Assembly (NCBI RefSeq): GCF_016820245.1
Contig: NZ_JAFCAR010000005.1
Location: 186,001-250,000 of the forward strand
Source of the DNA: Jannaschia sp. Os4
GTDB taxonomy: Bacteria; Pseudomonadota; Alphaproteobacteria; Rhodobacterales; Rhodobacteraceae
Direction of reading: 5' to 3'
Length of the DNA: 64,000 nucleotides
The translations under genes were made by a program, and so were the position numbers. Positions 48,660 to 58,318 of this stretch are shown here, in pieces; the stretch's first letter is position 1, and every line of letters starts with the position of its first letter. The notes beneath the pieces are model-generated. The model had not been told where the DNA came from. It ran no database searches and saw only the letters and a program-made list of their open reading frames with translations.

Positions 48660-49325
48660 TCAGCCCTCGTCGGACTCGGCCTCGACGGTCTCGTCCGTCT
48701 GCTCGATGACCTCGGTCTCCGGCGTCTCGTCCTCGTCGTCGGACTGCGACGCGAGGCCCGAGGGCGGCTGGATGTTGGCGATCACGAAGTCGCGGTCGAT
48801 CGTCGCGCGCGCGCCGGACGGCATCTCCACGGAAGAGATGGTCGCCGTGTCGCCAATCTCGAGGCCGGCCACGGAGACGACCAGCTTCTCGGGGATCTCG
48901 CCCGCGGTGACCCGCAGCTCGACCTCGGGGCGCACCATGGTCAGCACGCCGCCCTTCTTCAGGCCGGGGGCCTTGTCCTCGTCGACGATCTCGACGGGGA
49001 TGTAGAGCGACACGCGCGACGTCCGCCGCAGGCGCATCAGGTCGATATGGGTGGGCAGGTCCTTGACGACGTCGCGCTGGACGTCGCGGGCGATGACGCG
49101 GACGTCCTCCTGCCCCTCGACCTTCAGGTTCCAAAGCGTCGCCATGAAGCGGCCCGCCTTGAGCTTCTTGAGCAGTTCGTTGAACGGCACCTCGATGGGG
49201 AGGGGATCGGAGCCCCCGCCATACACGACGCCCGGCACCATGCCGCGGCGTCGCGATTGACGGGCGGCCCCCTTGCCCGTCCCCGTCCTGGCCTGCGCTA
49301 CGAGATCGGGAATCTCACCAGCCAT
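48660..49325 (-). CDS. rplY: 50S ribosomal protein L25 / general stress protein Ctc
   Basis: 5S rRNA-binding protein of the long L25/Ctc (TL5) type: 221 residues. N-terminal L25 domain with [20 protein letters not shown] then GVVYGGG, and [20 protein letters not shown]; the C-terminal Ctc domain (about 100-190) includes [20 protein letters not shown] and ends in a Glu/Asp-rich tail ([20 protein letters not shown]). Such acidic tails are usual in alphaproteobacterial L25. Followed by a stem-loop terminator. Confidence 0.95.
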   Translation of the reverse strand: MAGEIPDLVAQARTGTGKGAARQSRRRGMVPGVVYGGGSDPLPIEVPFNELLKKLKAGRFMATLWNLKVEGQEDVRVIARDVQRDVVKDLPTHIDLMRLRRTSRVSLYIPVEIVDEDKAPGLKKGGVLTMVRPEVELRVTAGEIPEKLVVSVAGLEIGDTATISSVEMPSGARATIDRDFVIANIQPPSGLASQSDDEDETPETEVIEQTDETVEAESDEG

Positions 49326-49507
49326 GTTTCTCTCCAGTTCAGCAGTCTGACGGCCTCCAAGGGTGCCGCCCGGATGTTCGTAAGGCGCGCCGCCTACGGG
49401 AGCCCCGACGCCTTGTCCACCCCGGGGACGGGGGGATTCCGCGAAGAAATGCCGTCCACGTCGCGACGCGGCTTGCGAGGGGGCGTCCGGCGGGGCAGGG
49501 CGCTCCC

Positions 49508-50635
49508 ATGCTCTCCGCGATCCGCCTTTCCCGCGCGCCCGTCTTCGCCTTCGTGGCCGTGGGGCTGATGTGGGGCTGCTTCGCCGCGATGGCCCCCGTG
49601 CTCAAGGCGCGCGTGGGCGTGGACGACGCGACCTTCGGGCTGCTTCTCCTCGGCACGGCGGTCGGGCTGTCCTTCACCATCTGGGCCGCGCCGCGCTGGG
49701 ACCGGGGGATGGGCCGCTGGGCGATGCCGGCGGGCACGCTCGCGCTGGCCGTCGCGGCCTTGGGGCCGGGGGCGGCGCCCGCATGGGCGTGGCTGTTCGT
49801 GGCCCTGACGGTCGCGGGGGCGGCCTCGGGGCTGACGGACGTGGTGATGAACGCGCGCGTGGCCGAGCTGGAGGCGCGGCACGGGCGCTCGCTGATGAAC
49901 GTGAACCACGCGATGTTCTCGGTGGCCTACGCGGCGTCGGCCCTGCTGACGGGGGCCCTGCGCGAGGCGGGGTGGGGGCCGGAGGCGATCTTCGCGGCGA
50001 CCGCCGCCCTGATCGCGGCGACGGCGCCGTTCCAGATGATGGAGGTGGCGCGGGTGCCGGAGGACGAGGCGTCGGCGCGGCGCCTGCCGCTGGGGCTGGT
50101 GGCGCTGTGCGGGGCGATCGTGCTGATCGGGTTCATGGCGGAGGCGACCGTCGAATCGTGGTCGGCGCTCCACATCGAGCGGACGCTGCTGGGCGGGGCG
50201 GCGGAGGGCGCGCTCGGCCCCGCGACGCTGGGCCTGACGATGGCCGTGGGGCGCTTCTCGGGGCAGGCGGTCGCGGCGCGGCTCTCGGAGGTGGCGGTGA
50301 TCCGGGCGGCGGGGGCGCTGGCGGCGGTGGGCGTGCTGGTGGCGGCCGCCGCGCCGTCGCCCGCCGTGGCCTATCTCGGCTTCGGCCTCCTGGGGCTGGG
50401 GATCAGCGTGATCGGGCCGATGGGCCTCGCGCTGGCGGGGCGGCTGTCGCCCGAGGCCCTGCGCACGGCGGTGATCGCCCGCGTGGCGGTGATCGGCTTC
50501 CTCGGCTTCTTCGTCGCGCCCGCGCTGATGGGGCTGGGCGCGCAGACGGTTGGGCTGCGCTGGGCTTTCGCTGCGGTGGCGGTCCTGCTGGCGGGGCTGT
50601 GGCCGCTGACCGCGGCGGCCCGGCGGCGGGGCTAG
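49508..50635 (+). CDS. MFS transporter
   Basis: 375 residues with about 11-12 membrane helices. [11 protein letters not shown] in the loop after helix 2 and [20 protein letters not shown] with [19 protein letters not shown] resemble the fucose-permease/YbjJ-like branch of MFS. No recognised substrate signature. It stands alone on the plus strand; its stop overlaps the convergent DUF2726 gene stop by 4 nt (50632-50635). Confidence 0.83.
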   Translation: MLSAIRLSRAPVFAFVAVGLMWGCFAAMAPVLKARVGVDDATFGLLLLGTAVGLSFTIWAAPRWDRGMGRWAMPAGTLALAVAALGPGAAPAWAWLFVALTVAGAASGLTDVVMNARVAELEARHGRSLMNVNHAMFSVAYAASALLTGALREAGWGPEAIFAATAALIAATAPFQMMEVARVPEDEASARRLPLGLVALCGAIVLIGFMAEATVESWSALHIERTLLGGAAEGALGPATLGLTMAVGRFSGQAVAARLSEVAVIRAAGALAAVGVLVAAAAPSPAVAYLGFGLLGLGISVIGPMGLALAGRLSPEALRTAVIARVAVIGFLGFFVAPALMGLGAQTVGLRWAFAAVAVLLAGLWPLTAAARRRG

Positions 50636-51339
50636 GCGGCGCGGCGCGCATCGTCGGGCGCGGTCCGGGCGAGAAGCGGTGCGCGTACGGCCTCGCGCAC
50701 GCGGGTCTCGACATCGGGCCACGTGTAGTCGGCCATCACCTCCAGGAGGGGCACGCCCCCCTTGCGAAACACCTCGCGCTTGATCTGGTCGCGGTAGGCG
50801 GAGTTGCCCTGCGCGTGACCGGTGCCCTGATACTCGATCCCGAGCAGCGGGTAGCCGCGCCGGTTCACGAAGAGGAAGTCCACCCGGGACGCCTTGTAGG
50901 CGTCGAAAGCGGCGAGGCGCACCTTGGGGTCGCCGTTCAGCGCCCGAGGGCGGAACACCTCGAGCAGGGAGACTTGGCTGAAGAGCCGGACCCCGTTGGG
51001 CAGCGCATCGGCGAGCGCCTCGAGCCGGGCGAAGAGGTCGGCCTCCTCGCGGTTGAGGAGGGGGCGCGGCTCGATCGCGCAGGCGTCCACGGCGGCGTGG
51101 GGGCGCATCGCGCTGCGCTCGAAGCGGATCGCCTCGCGCAGGCCCGCGACCTCGCGGTCGTGGGCGCGGGTCAGTGCAGCGACCTCGGCGTCATGATGGC
51201 GCCGCTGGCGCCGCAGTTCCGCGAGGGCGCGGCGGCGCTTCGCCGAGTGAAGCGCCGGCACGATGAGCAGGAACGCCGCGCAAATCCCCGTCAGGACGAG
51301 GAGCAGGATCAGGTTCAGCTCCTGCAGCGTCTCGATCAT
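50632..51339 (-). CDS. DUF2726 domain-containing membrane protein
   Basis: 235 residues: an N-terminal membrane helix (LNLILLLVLTGICAAFLLIV, about 8-28), a coiled-coil-like basic stretch (RRRALAELRRQRRHHDAEVA onward) and a C-terminal DUF2726 domain with LLNREEADLFARLEALADAL, FLFVNRRGYPLLGIEYQG and RDQIKREVFRKGGVPLLEV. DUF2726 belongs to the PD-(D/E)XK-like nuclease fold group, but whether this protein cuts nucleic acid is not established. Upstream ATG 51339. Confidence 0.8.
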   Translation of the reverse strand: MIETLQELNLILLLVLTGICAAFLLIVPALHSAKRRRALAELRRQRRHHDAEVAALTRAHDREVAGLREAIRFERSAMRPHAAVDACAIEPRPLLNREEADLFARLEALADALPNGVRLFSQVSLLEVFRPRALNGDPKVRLAAFDAYKASRVDFLFVNRRGYPLLGIEYQGTGHAQGNSAYRDQIKREVFRKGGVPLLEVMADYTWPDVETRVREAVRAPLLARTAPDDARRAA

Positions 51340-51432
51340 TAACCATCCTCCCGTCCGCGTGCCTTACCCGGCAGCAAAGCGGAGGAATGGGGCCGGAGAT
51401 GGGTCGGGCTTGGCCGTTTCCGGGCCTTCGGC

Positions 51433-52623
51433 CTACGCGTTCGTTCGGTGCTCCTCCCACTCGCCGCGGAAGCCCTTGGGGACGAGGAGGTTGTGCGGGC
51501 CGAGGGCGTGGACGTCCTTCTCGCCGCAGAGCGCCATGGTGGTGTCGAGTTCCTTGCGGATGACCTCCAGCGCCGCCGTCACGCCCGCCTCGCCCATCGC
51601 GCCGAGGCCGTAGATGTAGGCCCGCCCGATCATCACGCCGCGCGCGCCGAGCGCCACGGCCTTGAGCACGTCCTGGCCCGAGCGGACGCCGCCGTCCATC
51701 CACACCTCGATGCGGCTGCCCACCCGGTCCACGATCTCGGGCAGCATCCGGATCGACGACAGCGCGCCGTCGAGCTGGCGCCCGCCATGGTTGCTGACGA
51801 CGATGGCGTCGGCGCCGACCTGCAGCGCCATCTCCGCGTCGTCGGCGTCGAGGATGCCCTTGAGGACGAGCTTGCCCTCCCACTTGTCGGCGATGCGCTT
51901 CACCTTGTCCCAGTCGAGCTGCGGGTCGAACTGCTCGGCGGTCCACGAGGACAGCGAGGAGGCGTCGCCCACGCCTTCGGCATGGCCCACGATGTTGCCG
52001 AAGAAGCGGCGCTTGGTCCTGAGCATGTCGCGGCCCCAGCCGACCTTGGTCGCCATGTTGGCGATGGAGGCGGGGGTCAGCTTGGGCGGGGCCGAGAGGC
52101 CGTTCTTGATGTCCTTGTGGCGCTGGCCGAGGATCTGGAGGTCGAGCGTCAGCACCAGCGTGTCGCAGCCCGCCGCCTTGGCGCGGGCGAGCGTGGCGTC
52201 GACGAACTTCTCGTCGCGCATCACGTAGAGCTGGAACCAGAAGGGGGCGGTGGTCGCCTCGGCCACGTCCTCGATCGAGCAGATGGACATGGTGGACAGG
52301 CAGTAGGGCACGCCGAACGCCTCGGCGGCCTTGGCGGCGAGGATCTCGCCGTCGGCGTGCTGCATCCCGGTCAGGCCCACGGGTGCCAGCGCCACGGGCA
52401 TCGCCACGTCGCGGCCCGCCATGGTGGTGGCGGTGGAGCGGCCCTCCATATCGACGGCCACGCGCTGGCGGAGGCGGATCAGGTCGAAGTCGGTCTCGTT
52501 CTCGCGGAACGTCTGCTCGGTCCACGAGCCGGACTGGCAGTAGTCGTAGAACATCTTGGGCACGCGCCGCCGGTAGATGCGGTGCAGGTCCTCGATCTCG
52601 GTGATGACGGGCTTGGGGAGCAT
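51433..52623 (-). CDS. lldD: L-lactate dehydrogenase (FMN-dependent alpha-hydroxy-acid dehydrogenase)
   Basis: 396-residue flavoenzyme oxidising L-lactate (or a related alpha-hydroxy acid) to pyruvate at the membrane. N-terminal DLHRIYRRRVPKMFYDYCQS, FMN-site PVALAPVGLTGMQHADGEIL, catalytic-base region IVVSNHGGRQLDGALSS and the phosphate loop DGGVRSGQDVLKAVALGARG are complete. The family also includes glycolate and mandelate oxidases, but the length and PKMFYDY start favour LldD. Divergent from a Tat-exported nitroreductase-like gene across an AT-rich 128-nt gap. Confidence 0.92.
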   Translation of the reverse strand: MLPKPVITEIEDLHRIYRRRVPKMFYDYCQSGSWTEQTFRENETDFDLIRLRQRVAVDMEGRSTATTMAGRDVAMPVALAPVGLTGMQHADGEILAAKAAEAFGVPYCLSTMSICSIEDVAEATTAPFWFQLYVMRDEKFVDATLARAKAAGCDTLVLTLDLQILGQRHKDIKNGLSAPPKLTPASIANMATKVGWGRDMLRTKRRFFGNIVGHAEGVGDASSLSSWTAEQFDPQLDWDKVKRIADKWEGKLVLKGILDADDAEMALQVGADAIVVSNHGGRQLDGALSSIRMLPEIVDRVGSRIEVWMDGGVRSGQDVLKAVALGARGVMIGRAYIYGLGAMGEAGVTAALEVIRKELDTTMALCGEKDVHALGPHNLLVPKGFRGEWEEHRTNA

Positions 52624-52693
52624 GGGCGGGGGTCCGGTCGGATTGGTCGGAAATTCTTACCACCCATGCCGCAGCGCGGAAAGAGGGGCAGGG

Positions 52694-52728
52694 TTGCAAT
52701 TAGTCCTACTTCGTATCATATAGTGCGA
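52694..52728 (+). promoter_or_regulatory. Candidate promoter and MarR-type dyad upstream of 52752
   Basis: TTGCAA (52694-52699) and TATAGT (52719-52724) lie in a locally AT-rich stretch reading toward the gene at 52752 (spacing 19 nt to TATAGT, or 17 to CATATA). An imperfect dyad TCGTATCATATAGTGCGA (52711-52728) overlaps the -10 element; it might bind the MarR protein encoded two genes on. Weak evidence. Confidence 0.35.
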
Positions 52729-52751
52729 CATCGAACTTATGGAGTGCCGCC

Positions 52752-53867
52752 ATGTCCCGCCCTTCCCGCCGCGCCGTCCTGTCCCTCGTCGGCGGGGGCA
52801 CCGTCCTCGCCGCCACCGGCGGGGCCGCCGCCTTCGCCCTGACCCGCACGCCCCACGCCGCGTTGGCCCCATGGGATGCGGCGGGGACCTACGCGGACCC
52901 CCGGATGCGGGCGCTGTCCTTCGGGCTGCTCGCGCCCAACCCGCACAACCGCCAGCCGTGGACGGCCGAACTCGTCGGCGACGACGGGATCGTCCTCCGC
53001 CGCGACCCGGCGCGGGACCTGCCGGTGACGGACCCGTTCGCCCGGCAGTTGACGATCGGGATGGGCTGCTTCGTCGAGCTCTGCCGCATGGCCGCCGCCG
53101 CGGACGGGCACGCGACGGCGACCGACCTGTTCCCCGAGGGCGAGGACGGCCCGGTCGCGGTGCTGCGCCTCGCGCCAGGGGGCACGCCCGATCCGCTCTT
53201 CGCCCACGTCATGGACCGGCGGTCGCACAAGGAAGCGTTCGAGGACCGCGCCGTGACGCTGGACGCGGCCGCGCCCTTGGCGGGGCTGGGGCGGCTCCAT
53301 CTCGACGGGCCGGTGCGGGACGAGCTGCGCGCCCTCGCGGCGGACGCGTGGGTGGCGGAGATCACCACGCCCGAGGCCCTGCGGGAGAGCACGGACCTGC
53401 TGCGGATCGGGCGGGCGGAGATCGAGGCGAACCCGGACGGGATCGACCTCGGCGGGCCGATGATGGAGGGGCTGGCGCTGGCGGGCATCCTCACGCGCGA
53501 GGCGGCGGGCGACATCGACAACCCGACGACGCGCGCGGTGATGGAGCGGGACGAGGCGGTGCTGCGCGCCGCACCGGCATTGGTCTCGGTGGCGACGCGG
53601 GGCAACGACCGCCTCGCGCAGATGGAGGCGGGACGGCGCTGGATGCGCCTGAACCTCGCCGCGACGGGGGCGGGGCTGGCGCTTCGCCCGGTCAGCCAAG
53701 CGCTGCAGGAGTACGACGCAGTGGCGCCGATGCGGGCCGCCGTGCACGACCTCGTGGCCGCCGAGGGCGAGACGGTTCAGATGCTCGGGCTTCTGGGCTA
53801 TGGGGCGCGGACGCCGCGCACCCCGCGCTGGCCGTTGGAGACGCGGATGGTGGATGGACGGGCCTGA
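52752..53867 (+). CDS. Tat-exported nitroreductase-like (Acg-family) flavoprotein
   Basis: 371 residues. Twin-arginine signal MSRPSRRAVLSLVGGGTVLA. The mature part reads ALSFGLLAPNPHNRQPWTAE (the S/APNxHN-QPW motif of the nitroreductase/Acg group), LTIGMGCFVELCRMAAAADG, DRRSHKEAFEDR and NLAATGAGLALRPVSQALQE, which match Acg-type FMN-binding proteins (tandem nitroreductase half-domains, possibly flavin-sequestering). It is exported in folded form with cofactor, consistent with Tat. Its 3' end overlaps the MarR gene by 14 nt, so the two are coexpressed. Confidence 0.82.
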   Translation: MSRPSRRAVLSLVGGGTVLAATGGAAAFALTRTPHAALAPWDAAGTYADPRMRALSFGLLAPNPHNRQPWTAELVGDDGIVLRRDPARDLPVTDPFARQLTIGMGCFVELCRMAAAADGHATATDLFPEGEDGPVAVLRLAPGGTPDPLFAHVMDRRSHKEAFEDRAVTLDAAAPLAGLGRLHLDGPVRDELRALAADAWVAEITTPEALRESTDLLRIGRAEIEANPDGIDLGGPMMEGLALAGILTREAAGDIDNPTTRAVMERDEAVLRAAPALVSVATRGNDRLAQMEAGRRWMRLNLAATGAGLALRPVSQALQEYDAVAPMRAAVHDLVAAEGETVQMLGLLGYGARTPRTPRWPLETRMVDGRA

Positions 53868-54336
53868 GGCACACGGCGCGGAGGCGGCGGAGCGCGCGCG
53901 CCTCGTCTTCGGCGTCTTCACCGAGGTGGGCATCCTCGCGCAGCTCAGCCGCACTCTTCTCGAGGCGCGGCTGGGCGACGGGGTCGGCGCGCCGGTCTTC
54001 GGCCTGATGTCGCATCTCTCCAAGCGGCGGGAGGGGCGCACGCCGCTGGACCTCGCCCGGTCGTTCCAAGTGCCGAAGACCACGATGAGCCATACGCTCG
54101 CCCTCGCGGTGGGGCGGGGCTGGGTGGAGACGGTCCCCAACCCGAAGGACGCGCGGTCCAAGATCGTGCGCCCGACCGAGGCGGGGCTCGCGTGGTTCGG
54201 CGAGACGGTCGCGCGCCTCGCGCCCGACATCGCCGAGCGGCTGGCCGACGTCCCGCTCGAGACCTTCGAGGCCCTTCTCCCGAGGCTCGCGGAACTGCGC
54301 GCCGTCCTGGATTCCCGTCGGGATCCAGAGCGTTGA
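53854..54336 (+). CDS. MarR family transcriptional regulator
   Basis: 160 residues. Winged-helix pattern: LLEARLGDGVGAPVFGLMSH, TPLDLARSFQVPKTTMSHTL and the wing VPNPKDARSKIVRPTEAGL. The start at ATG 53854 lies within the 3' end of the nitroreductase-like gene. As the second gene of that operon it likely controls it, and perhaps the divergent lldD, in response to an aromatic, oxidative or flavin-related signal; the effector is unknown. Confidence 0.86.
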   Translation: MDGPEAHGAEAAERARLVFGVFTEVGILAQLSRTLLEARLGDGVGAPVFGLMSHLSKRREGRTPLDLARSFQVPKTTMSHTLALAVGRGWVETVPNPKDARSKIVRPTEAGLAWFGETVARLAPDIAERLADVPLETFEALLPRLAELRAVLDSRRDPER

Positions 54337-54532
54337 GGGCACGTGTCGCGACGGCAACTCGCCGCCCATCGCGCCTGTGACGTTCGCGCCCCTTGCCTTT
54401 GCGTCATCCCGCGCCGAAATGGGGGTGGCTACGCTTGCTTTCGACACTGCTCCTTCGCGGCCCAGTCCATCGATTATGACGAGACGAGCCGCCCTGCCGC
54501 ATCCTGCGGGCAGACAGACAAGGAGACAGACG

Positions 54533-54739
54533 ATGGCCAACGGCACCGTCAAGTGGTTCAACAGCACCAAGGGCTTCGGCTTCATCGCCCCCGAGGGCGG
54601 CGGCAAGGACGTGTTCGTGCACATCTCCGCCGTCGAGCGGGCCGGCCTGACCGACCTCAAGGACGACCAGAAGGTCACCTACGACCTCGAGGCCGGCCGC
54701 GACGGCCGCCAGTCCGCGGTGAACCTGCAGCTCGCCTGA
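54533..54739 (+). CDS. Cold-shock protein (CspA family)
   Basis: 68-residue single CSD protein binding single-stranded nucleic acids. MANGTVKWFNSTKGFGFIAP includes RNP1 (KGFGFI), and DVFVHISAVERAG includes RNP2. AAGGAGA stands 7 nt before the ATG. A long leader (from about 54337) without a gene precedes it; such leaders often regulate csp mRNAs by structure. Followed by a clear terminator (54776-54805). Confidence 0.95.
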   Translation: MANGTVKWFNSTKGFGFIAPEGGGKDVFVHISAVERAGLTDLKDDQKVTYDLEAGRDGRQSAVNLQLA

Positions 54740-54775
54740 GCCGCGCCGCCCTCCGGGGCGGGACACGACATTCCG

Positions 54776-54805
54776 AGGGGCGCGCCGGGACCGGCGCGCC
54801 CCTTT
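54776..54805 (+). terminator. Terminator after the cold-shock gene
   Basis: Stem AGGGGCGCGCCGG (54776-54788) / CCGGCGCGCCCCT (54791-54803), 13 bp with a minimal loop, running into TTT at 54803-54805. Confidence 0.75.
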
Positions 54806-54935
54806 CACGTGCCGACCCGCGAGTGCGGATGTGACGGGGGCACCACACCGTCCGCCCCGGCGGTTGTGACCCCCTCGTCGGCCGCCGATGGTCGCGGGCG
54901 CGCCGAACGCGCGCCTGCTTCGAGGAAAGACCAAG

Positions 54936-55298
54936 ATGAAGATTTTCACCGCCCCCATTCTCGCCATCGGCGCGGCCGCGCTCCTCGCGGGCTGCCAGCC
55001 CGCGGCCGTCGCGCCGTCGGGCAACCCCGCCTTTGGGACGATCCAGCCGACGGAATGCCGCCAGCCCAACGACCGGCGCGACACCTACCTCATGCGCAAG
55101 CTGGAGGAGCGCGGCACGCGCCCTGCCGCGGAGATCATCGCGGAGGTCCGCGAGGCGTTCGAGAGCCGCGGCGCGGACCTGTCGGTCTCCGGCAGCTTCG
55201 GCGCCTTCGTCGAGATCCTCACGGGGACGGAGAACCCGAACGGCGGGACTGAGAACACGCAGGCCTACGCGGCCTGCTTCGCGCGCTTCGCGTCGTGA
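54936..55298 (+). CDS. Small lipoprotein
   Basis: 120 residues with signal MKIFTAPILAIGAAALLAGC; lipobox LAGC with cysteine at 20. The mature part contains TECRQPNDRRDTYLMRKLEE and ends AYAACFARFAS, with two cysteines that could pair. No family recognised. Start at ATG 54936 follows GAGGAAAGACC. It is alone on the plus strand and convergent with metY, separated by a strong hairpin. Confidence 0.7.
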   Translation: MKIFTAPILAIGAAALLAGCQPAAVAPSGNPAFGTIQPTECRQPNDRRDTYLMRKLEERGTRPAAEIIAEVREAFESRGADLSVSGSFGAFVEILTGTENPNGGTENTQAYAACFARFAS

Positions 55299-55304
55299 TC
55301 CCGC

Positions 55305-55331
55305 GGGGCGGGGGCGCAGTGCCCCCGCCCC
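55305..55331. terminator. Shared hairpin between convergent lipoprotein and metY genes
   Basis: Perfect 11-bp stem GGGGCGGGGGC (55305-55315) / GCCCCCGCCCC (55321-55331), loop GCAGT. It lies 6 nt from either stop codon (55298 and 55338). No U tract on either side, so termination efficiency is uncertain; it may act for both genes. Confidence 0.6.
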
Positions 55332-55337
55332 GACCAC

Positions 55338-56645
<1,308 letters not shown>

Positions 56646-56731
56646 GGGATGTCCCTCTCGTCGGTCCGCCGGAGTGGTGCCGCGAGGGGAGGGGAGGGCG
56701 CAAGGGGCGCCGCGCGCATGGGCGAGGTGAG

Positions 56732-56765
56732 GCGCGCCGCCGGAGGGGAGGGGCCGGCGGCGCGC
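56732..56765. repeat. Perfect 12-bp hairpin between EF-hand and metY genes
   Basis: GCGCGCCGCCGG (56732-56743), loop AGGGGAGGGG, CCGGCGGCGCGC (56754-56765). It lies 14 nt beyond the EF-hand gene stop on the minus strand and could end that transcript; no U tract follows. Confidence 0.55.
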
Positions 56766-56778
56766 GCGAGGGGCGGGG

Positions 56779-57270
56779 TCAGCCGTGGAAGGCGTTCCGC
56801 ATCGCCACCTCGAGGACGTAGCCGTCGCGGAACTCCCGCGTGGTCAGCACGCCGTCGCCGTCCAGGTCGGCGAAGGCGGCGGCCTTGACGACGCCCGCCG
56901 CATGCTCCTGCCGGGTCAGGCGACCGTCCATGTCGCGGTCGAAGAGGTCGAACACGGTGCCCATCGCCGCGTCGAAGCCCTGCTCGCGCCCGACGAAGGC
57001 GGCCTCGGCGCGGGGGCCGTCGTCCCAGCCGAGCATCTCGGCGCGCGTGACCGCGCCCGACCCGTCCGCGTCGATCGCGACGAAGGCGGCCTCGGCGAAG
57101 GTGGACAGCTCGCCCGCCTCGACGGTGCCGGAGTGGTCGGCGTCGAGCGCCATCACGAAGGCCTCGCCCATCGCGCGCGCGGAGTCGTGCGTCGGCGCGA
57201 GGGGGTCTGCGGCGGCGGGGACCGCGAGCAGCGCGGCGACGGCGACGGCGTGGAGGGCGGGGCGGAGCAT
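56779..57270 (-). CDS. Secreted four-EF-hand calcium-binding protein
   Basis: 163 residues with a signal peptide (LHAVAVAALLAVPAAA, cleavage near residue 21). Four EF-hand loops with proper D-x-D-x-S/D-G spacing: 43-54 (DADHSGTVEAGE), 67-78 (DADGSGAVTRAE), 111-122 (DRDMDGRLTRQE) and 135-146 (DLDGDGVLTTRE). The arrangement in two pairs is calmodulin-like. Probably a periplasmic or extracellular calcium buffer or sensor. Monocistronic, with an AT-richer upstream region (TTAAACTGAACTGTTCGG near 57310). Confidence 0.82.
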   Translation of the reverse strand: MLRPALHAVAVAALLAVPAAADPLAPTHDSARAMGEAFVMALDADHSGTVEAGELSTFAEAAFVAIDADGSGAVTRAEMLGWDDGPRAEAAFVGREQGFDAAMGTVFDLFDRDMDGRLTRQEHAAGVVKAAAFADLDGDGVLTTREFRDGYVLEVAMRNAFHG

Positions 57271-57476
57271 GGGGAGGGTCCTTCGGCAGGGGTCCGGGGG
57301 AGGGACGGGTTAAACTGAACTGTTCGGTTTATTTAGATTGCCCCTAGGTCAGCGTCAAGGCGGGCCGCCTCCGAAAGACCGCAGGGAGGGGCGTGCGAAC
57401 TTGCACCCTTCGGGGCAGCGTGTAGGACGGGGGCGGCCCGCGACCGGCGGGCCTGCGACCCCGAGGAGCGACCGCG

Positions 57477-57854
57477 ATGGCCAGCCTGATCAAGCGTCTC
57501 GTCACGTGGTGGGAGGGGCAGAGCCTCGGCACCCAGATCTTCACCGCGCGCCACGGCCACAAGGTGGGCGAGGACGCGGAGGGCAACATCTACTACCGCA
57601 ACGCCGACGACACCCGCCGCTGGGTTATCTACGCCGGGCAGAACGACGGCACCCGCGTCGGCCCGGAGTGGTACGGCTGGCTCCACCACACCTTCCCGAA
57701 GCCGCCGACCGAGGATCCGATCGTCCGCAAGGCGTGGGAGAAGCCGCACCAGCCGAACCTGACCGGGTCCGAGGGGGCGTTCTACCGCGAGGGCTCGCTG
57801 CGCCGCGCGGACGTCAAGCCGCAGTCGGACTACGAGGCGTGGACGCCGGAATGA
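57477..57854 (+). CDS. NADH:ubiquinone oxidoreductase subunit NDUFA12
   Basis: 125-residue accessory subunit of respiratory complex I, conserved between alphaproteobacteria and mitochondria. LVTWWEGQSLGTQIFTARHG, KVGEDAEGNIYYRNADDTRR, WVIYAGQNDGTRVGPEWYGW and LHHTFPKPPTE form the typical core. Its stop overlaps the start of the DUF2155 gene (ATGA, 57851-57854), a pairing conserved in Rhodobacteraceae. Confidence 0.95.
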   Translation: MASLIKRLVTWWEGQSLGTQIFTARHGHKVGEDAEGNIYYRNADDTRRWVIYAGQNDGTRVGPEWYGWLHHTFPKPPTEDPIVRKAWEKPHQPNLTGSEGAFYREGSLRRADVKPQSDYEAWTPE

Positions 57855-58318
57855 TCCGCGCGGCCCTCGGGGCGGCCTTGGCCTGCGCCGTCGCGCTGCC
57901 CGCCTCCGCCCAGGACGACGGGATCCGGCGCGACCGGTTCGGCAACCCGATCATCCTCGACCTCGGCCCCCCGCCGGAGACGCGCGGCACGCAGCGTACC
58001 TCGACCGCCGTGCGGACGGGGACCGGCGCGGGCGCGGTGCTGCGGACGCTCGATCGCGTGTCGGGGGACGTGGTCGACGTCGAGATGTCGCAGGGGCAGA
58101 CGATGGCCTACGGGCCGCTGCAGGTGACGCTGCACGAATGCCGCTTCCCGACGAACAACCCGTCGGGCGACGCCTTCGGCCTGATCCAAGTGGTCGATGC
58201 CATGCGCGTCGAGGAGCTGTTCGGCGGCTGGATGGTCGCGTCGTCGCCCGCGCTGAACGCCTTGGAGCATCCGCGCTACGACGTCTGGCTCCTGAGGTGC
58301 ATCACCTCGCTCGACTGA
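57851..58318 (+). CDS. DUF2155 domain-containing exported protein
   Basis: 155 residues with a signal peptide (MIRAALGAALACAVALPASA). The C-terminal half, AVLRTLDRVSGDVVDVEMSQ, YGPLQVTLHECRFP and FGGWMVASSPALNALEHPRY then DVWLLRCITS, is the DUF2155 pattern (cellulase-like-domain-free, short periplasmic proteins of unknown function in alphaproteobacteria). Coupled to the NDUFA12 gene by a 4-nt overlap. Its last 43 nt overlap the 3' end of the convergent aat gene. Confidence 0.86.
   Translation: MIRAALGAALACAVALPASAQDDGIRRDRFGNPIILDLGPPPETRGTQRTSTAVRTGTGAGAVLRTLDRVSGDVVDVEMSQGQTMAYGPLQVTLHECRFPTNNPSGDAFGLIQVVDAMRVEELFGGWMVASSPALNALEHPRYDVWLLRCITSLD

Noticed and set aside
48345-48660. SRP RNA, 6S RNA, tmRNA or RNase P RNA in the structured gap
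   Set aside because: None of the conserved core sequences of these RNAs could be found in the gap.
56646-56778. SAM-type riboswitch upstream of metY
   Set aside because: No SAM-II, SAM/SAH or SAM-I core sequence could be found; the gap is dominated by a simple GC hairpin beyond the EF-hand gene.
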